From Myxococcales bacterium (GTDB lineage Bacteria > Myxococcota > Polyangia > Fen-1088): a stretch of DNA of 15,860 nucleotides. Location of the stretch: assembly GCA_003159055.1 (NCBI GenBank), contig PMLH01000192.1, positions 1 through 15,860 on the forward strand. Direction: 5' to 3'. Of this stretch, positions 13,001-15,860 are shown one piece after another. Below the pieces are notes generated by a model, which was not told the origin of the DNA, did not search any database, and saw nothing but the letters and a program-made list of their open reading frames with translations. The stretch's first letter is position 1; the number at the start of each line of letters is the position of its first letter. The position numbers were made by a program, and so were the translations under genes.

Positions 13001-15860
13001 GAGGGTGGCCAGCTGCGTGGAGGACAGCGCCGCGACTTGTGTGTCTGCCAATCCGCCGATCTGTGCCGTGGTTAGCCCGGAGATCCGAGACGGCGTCAGG
13101 GACGCCACTTGCGTCTCGGTCAGCGCCGCAAGTTGTGTCGAGGTGAGCGCTCCAAACTGGAGAGGCGTCAGTGAAGCGAGCTGTCCTGGAGTCAAGCCCG
13201 GGATAGCTACGGTGGAGAGCGCGGCGATCTGGGCGGTGGAGAGAATGCCGAGTTGAGGCGCACCAAGTACCGCGACCTGCGTGCTGGCCAAGGCGGCGAG
13301 GTCTTGCACCGGAAGGGCGCCGACCTGCGTGGTGCTCAGCGAAGATATTTCCGTGGTCGTCAAGCCGGTGACCGCATTGGGTGACAGCGCTCCTATTTGG
13401 TTGGCAGAAAGCGCAGCCAATTGCGTGGGTGTAAGGATTGCCACCTGGGAGTCGCGCAGACCGCCCATCGCCGTCGTGCCCAGCGCCGCCATTTGGTTGG
13501 CATCTAGGGTCGAGACTTGGTCGGTAGAGAATGTGCCGAGCTGCGACGAGCTCAGCGCGGCGACTTGCCTCGTGGTCAGCGCGGCCACGTCGGCTGTCGT
13601 CAGGCCGCTCAGCGCGGTCGTTGTCAACGCGGCAACCTGGTCGGTGTTCATGGCTCCAAGTTGGGTCGTGGTCAATGCCGCAAGCTGCGTTGATGTCAGA
13701 CCCGTCAATTGATTCGGAGTCAGCGCCGCAATTTGGGTGGGGTCAAGGACAGCCAGTTGACCCGTGGTCAGGTCGCCGACCTGAGTCGTTGACAAGGCTT
13801 CGAATTGCGTCGTCGTCAGAATGCCGATCTGGTCTTGCCTCAACGCCACGATTTGGCTGTCGGTCATGGCGCCGAGCTCGGTGGGAGTCACGGCGGCGAT
13901 TTGCGTGGGGGCCAGCGCGGCGACCGCGGTCGTAGTCAAGCCCGCAATAGCGGAGGCAGACAGCGCGGCGACTTGGTCCGTCGACAAGCCGGCTAGCTGG
14001 GTGAGCGACAGGGCCCCGGCTTGGGTGTCGGCCAGCCCGAAGATCGTGGTGGTGGTGAGCGCAGAGATCTGCGCCGCGCTCAATCTCGCGAGCTGGTCCG
14101 TCGACAGCGCGCCCAGTTGAGACGCAGTCAGGACCGCCAGTCGTGTGCTATTCAGGGACCCAAGCTGGTTTGCAGTCATCCCCTTGACCGCCGTGGCGGA
14201 CAGCGAGGGAAGTTGCGTCGTGGTCAATTCTCCCAGCTGCGTGACGGTCATGGCAGCGACTTCGTCTGACGTCAGACCGCCCACCGCGGTCGTGGTCAGG
14301 GTCGCGACCTGCGTTGATGTCAAGGCCGCCAGCTGGGCGCCTGTCAGTGCCCCAATCGTCGTGGTCGTCAACCCCAGGATTTGCGTGGTGGATAGCGCCG
14401 CAATTTGGCCTCCGGTCAAACCGGGCAGGGCCGCGGTGGACAGTGCTGCGAGCTGTGTCGACGTTAGAGCGGCAAGACTGGTGGTGCCAAGCGCGCTGAG
14501 ACTTGTGCTGGTCAGGCCTCTGATTTGCGTTGTGCTCAGGGCTGCAAGTTGTTTGGAGCTCAGTACTGCCAGTTGTGTGCCGTTGAGCGCGCCGATAGCA
14601 GTGCTGGACAAACCTTTGATCTGCGTGATGCTCAGCCCCGCCAGTTGCGCGGTTGACAAGGCGGCAACGGTGTTTGTGCCAAGAGCCGCCAGCTGCGCGG
14701 CCGAGAAGCCACTCAGTTGTGTTGGCGCAAGGACGGACATCTGGGTCGGCGCAAGCCCGGCCATCGCATTGCTGGTCAGCGCCGCAAGCTGCATCGAGGA
14801 CAATGCCGCGAGCTGCGCCCCGGTCAGCTCGGTGATCCCGGTTGAAGTCAGGCCTCTAATGGCGGCGGTGGCCAGCGCCTGCAGTTGCGTGGAAACTAAT
14901 GCCGCAAGCTGGGTGTCCGCCATGGCCCCGAAAGCCGTGCTAGTCAGCCCCCCGATTTGCGTCGTGGACAGGGTCGCGATCTGAGTTTCGGTCAGTCCAC
15001 CGGCCGCCGCGGCTGTCAGGGCAGCAATCTGCATCGACGTCAGGGCGGCCAGCTCGTTCACGGTGAGCGCACTGACAGCGGTGCCGGCTAGGCCAGCTAT
15101 TTGTGTTGCAGACAGGGACGTTAGCTGCGTCGTGCTCAGCGCCGCCATCTGCGTGGTGTCGAGTTCGTTGATGGCCAGACTACTGAGGCCCCTGATCTGT
15201 GCGGGGGTCAGCGATGCCATCTGGCTTGGGGTGAGCGCCGCGATGGCGGCCGAGCCAAGAACACCGAGCTGCGTTGCCGTGAACCCGGCGAGCTGAGCGG
15301 TGGTCAGGCCTGCGAGCTGTGTCGATGCGAGTCCGCTCACGGTGGTGGTGCTCAGCGCCGACAACTGCGTTGCTGACAGTGCGGCGAGTTGATTGCCGGT
15401 CAACGTGGCGACTTCGGTGAAAGTCAGCCCGCTCATGGCCGTGGTGGCCAGCGCCGCGACTTGCGTGTCCGCAAGGGCCAACAGCTGGGTGTCCGCGAGT
15501 GCTCGAACGACCGAGCTGGTCAGAGCATGAGCTTGTCTCGTGGTCAGGGCCGCGAGTTGGTCTTCGGTCACGCCAGCCACGGCCGCCGCACTCAGCTGCG
15601 CCAGCTGGGTCGGGGACAAGGTCGTAAACTCGGTCGCGGTCATTGCGTTGACCGACGTGCTGGTCAGGCTACCAACCTGTGCCTTGGTGAGGGCCGCGAT
15701 TTGGCGGGTCGTGAGTGCTTCCATCTGGTCGGTCGTCAGCGAGTTGAGGCTGGCAGGGCTCAAGCCCGCGATTTGCGTGGTAGCAAGTGCGGCGAGCTGG
15801 GAAGTGCTTAGTCCACCCACCGCGCTCGGAGTGAGCGCGCCAAACTGAGTTGACGTCATG
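10007..15860 (-). CDS. Giant octapeptide-repeat protein, partial (N-terminus beyond window)
   Basis: 1950 residues are visible, all in the repeat L-[TS]-x-x-Q-[ILVMF]-x-[AG]: 243 complete units and a final LTDAEV, with no indel. Composition is extreme: about one-third Ser/Thr, high Ala/Leu/Gln, very few Lys, Trp or Tyr, and no Cys that I can find. No signal peptide, membrane segment, catalytic motif or calcium-binding motif is visible. The Met at 15859 occupies the Leu position of a unit, as Met does in several internal units, so the gene almost certainly continues past the right edge. Proteins with similar short Leu/Thr/Gln repeats in proteobacteria are usually called hypothetical, adhesin-like or 'heme utilization' by automatic pipelines; I do not trust any of these. 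A long repetitive scaffold at the cell surface is the most reasonable guess. The glycosyltransferase follows 41 bases on, or overlaps by ATGA if its earlier start is used. Confidence 0.85.
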   Translation of the reverse strand, partial: MTSTQFGALTPSAVGGLSTSQLAALATTQIAGLSPASLNSLTTDQMEALTTRQIAALTKAQVGSLTSTSVNAMTATEFTTLSPTQLAQLSAAAVAGVTEDQLAALTTRQAHALTSSVVRALADTQLLALADTQVAALATTAMSGLTFTEVATLTGNQLAALSATQLSALSTTTVSGLASTQLAGLTTAQLAGFTATQLGVLGSAAIAALTPSQMASLTPAQIRGLSSLAINELDTTQMAALSTTQLTSLSATQIAGLAGTAVSALTVNELAALTSMQIAALTAAAAGGLTETQIATLSTTQIGGLTSTAFGAMADTQLAALVSTQLQALATAAIRGLTSTGITELTGAQLAALSSMQLAALTSNAMAGLAPTQMSVLAPTQLSGFSAAQLAALGTNTVAALSTAQLAGLSITQIKGLSSTAIGALNGTQLAVLSSKQLAALSTTQIRGLTSTSLSALGTTSLAALTSTQLAALSTAALPGLTGGQIAALSTTQILGLTTTTIGALTGAQLAALTSTQVATLTTTAVGGLTSDEVAAMTVTQLGELTTTQLPSLSATAVKGMTANQLGSLNSTRLAVLTASQLGALSTDQLARLSAAQISALTTTTIFGLADTQAGALSLTQLAGLSTDQVAALSASAIAGLTTTAVAALAPTQIAAVTPTELGAMTDSQIVALRQDQIGILTTTQFEALSTTQVGDLTTGQLAVLDPTQIAALTPNQLTGLTSTQLAALTTTQLGAMNTDQVAALTTTALSGLTTADVAALTTRQVAALSSSQLGTFSTDQVSTLDANQMAALGTTAMGGLRDSQVAILTPTQLAALSANQIGALSPNAVTGLTTTEISSLSTTQVGALPVQDLAALASTQVAVLGAPQLGILSTAQIAALSTVAIPGLTPGQLASLTPLQFGALTSTQLAALTETQVASLTPSRISGLTTAQIGGLADTQVAALSSTQLATLSVSQLAALSMVGIEGLSSTALATLTTTQIASLSPAQMSVLNEDQIAGLTTAQLGSLTTTQLNGMGATELAAITTAQIGALTATQIGGLSTWQMGALASTQVQVLGPAQLAALTTTQIGALSLTGVSALTSTELALLTSRQMASFTAAQFGALTASQIGALAVAQLGVLTTTELSGLTDVQAAALTMTQLGYLNATQMAALSSTAVSGLTPTQLAALSATQLGQLTPAELAALTTTQVAILSSTQIASLTTTQLGGLTSDEIAALTTTQLRAATPTQISALTTTQVRALVDTQISNLSPTQLGALTTAQIGALSGNAIAALTAGELGALTTRQLSSLTSAQVGALTTTQIATLTTGQLGVLTETEMGGLTSTALAALTPSQLGALSTTQIAALSSLAMPGLTTVQFAALSVSQFAALTASELGALTTTQAAALPTTRISALSTTQLAGLTATEIGALSIAQLNAIATTQMAALATPQVRGLTSTQVAALTTPQIAALSTTQVASLSTTGVAGLTPTELATLTARQMAALASTQIAALTTTQLGLFTSTQIAALTNAQIAALTSTEIATLSTTQIGALSTSQTASLSASGVAGLTATQIASMSTTQLAAFTDGEVAALSTTALSGLTSDLLAALTTTQLTSLAPTGVAALSTTVISNLTATQIALLTPTELRGLTSTQVAVLSTDQIADLTTTQIAAVSTTGISGLSPTQLASLATTQLAALSASEMAALSTSAISGLTPEALAALTETQFASLSATGVTGLSPTMVASLTTAQVNLLSPAEVGGLTASQVAALNTTQFAALTSAQISALSSSGVSGLNVTQIAELTATQLAALADTQIGALTTSAIGALSTTQISALTIDQIAGLQRMQLRALTLGQLQELSADQISNLSEVQISSLTATQLQNLTPTQLSALTAWQIAALSPAQMGILAPSQLALLAPTQFSEITTTTIAALTTTTIAWLTPAEIEALNPTQIAAFTDAQLASMSDAQLQALTDAEV
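10892..13219 (-). repeat. Higher-order 24-octad repeat, variant pattern (octads 111-207)
   Basis: The same 576-bp period continues with fewer Gln-less octads: 111, 135, 159, 183, 207 and 121, 145, 169, 193, each series exactly 24 apart (the interval 121-135 also contains 116 with Arg and 122 with Ala; 166 and 197 onward add further members). Position-5 Glu recurs at 136, 160, 184 and 148, 172, 196 and 128, 152, 176; Arg at position 4 recurs at 137, 161, 185. Confidence 0.7.
14132..15859 (-). repeat. Higher-order 576-bp (24-octad, 192-residue) repeat, blocks 1-3
   Basis: Numbering octads from 15859, those lacking position-5 Gln/Glu are 2, 5, 9, 12, 15, 18, 22, then 26, 29, 33, 36, 39, 42, 46, then 50, 53, 57, 60, 63, 66, 70, plus two extras not part of the pattern (43, 58) and an Arg at 72. 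The spacing 3-4-3-3-3-4-4 repeats exactly every 24 octads. Other residues agree too: Phe at position 1 of octads 25 and 49, LG at 26 and 50, ADTQL at 16 and 40, LTG-x-QLAA at 20 and 44. Blocks are 15284-15859, 14708-15283 and 14132-14707. Confidence 0.75.

Larger units (their letters stand above)
10010..15859 (-). repeat. 24-bp / 8-residue tandem repeat array, 243.75 units
   Basis: Every unit is exactly 24 bases; unit n begins at 15859-24(n-1) on the minus strand. Position 1 is Leu (rarely Met, Phe, Val, Ile), position 2 Thr/Ser, position 5 Gln in most units, position 6 a branched or long hydrophobic residue, position 8 Ala/Gly. Codons vary strongly between units of the same peptide, so the array is old and held by protein-level selection, not recently expanded. 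Confidence 0.95.

Noticed and set aside
10010..15859. Short regular repeats suggesting a CRISPR array or minisatellite
   Set aside because: Units are contiguous without spacers, divergent in DNA, and fully coding in one frame with a conserved peptide.
10007..15860. RTX, EF-hand or other calcium-binding repeat
   Set aside because: The units lack the Gly-Gly-x-Gly-x-Asp or Asp-x-Asp-x-Asp-Gly patterns, and Asp is sparse.

Overview
The window is GC-rich and carries a gene set most like a Myxococcota (deltaproteobacterial) or similar environmental genome. The best clues are a von Willebrand factor A (VWA) lipoprotein with the 'D-N-S-P-S-M' and 'FLSDEDDCS' signatures that are common in myxobacteria, several lipoprotein or Sec-exported proteins, and a bacterial O-GlcNAc-transferase (SPINDLY, GT41) gene. 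This assignment is an inference from gene content; no rRNA or marker gene is present, and I saw no tRNA, CRISPR array or transposase.

Layout, left to right: (1) the C-terminal part of a diguanylate cyclase (3-470, +). (2) A 676-base gene-free stretch with a REP-like island of three near-perfect CCCTCTCCC/GGGAGAGGG hairpins (567-828), then a possible operator. (3) A VWA lipoprotein (1147-2853, +). (4) A damaged segment (2992-4177): the first ~87 codons of a DUF4118 sensor protein run head-on into the signal-peptide stub of a minus-strand gene, and next to it lies a minus-strand Pro/Gly/aromatic-rich protein split by a frameshift. (5) A periplasmic Spy/CpxP-like LTxxQ protein (4593-5048, +). 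(6) A bacteriohemerythrin (5185-5787, -), divergent from an NhaR-type LysR regulator (6104-7006, +). (7) A small lipoprotein (7056-7751, -). (8) A two-gene minus-strand unit that fills the right half: a giant repeat protein (at least 1950 residues, running off the right edge) followed by a TPR-GT41 glycosyltransferase. The repeat protein's stop overlaps a possible ATG of the transferase as ATGA.

The part most worth attention is the right-hand unit. The visible protein is built wholly of an 8-residue unit, consensus L-[TS]-x-x-Q-[ILV]-x-[AG]: 243 full units plus six residues with no insertion or deletion. On top of this I find a hidden 24-unit (192-residue, 576-bp) super-repeat: units that lack the position-5 Gln recur exactly 24 units apart. 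The protein is about one-third Ser/Thr, and the next gene encodes a Ser/Thr O-glycosyltransferase-type enzyme. The simplest hypothesis is a dedicated substrate-enzyme pair, analogous in layout to the HMW1A adhesin and its GT41 enzyme HMW1C. The left half looks like ordinary envelope, stress and signalling genes with one scar of gene decay.
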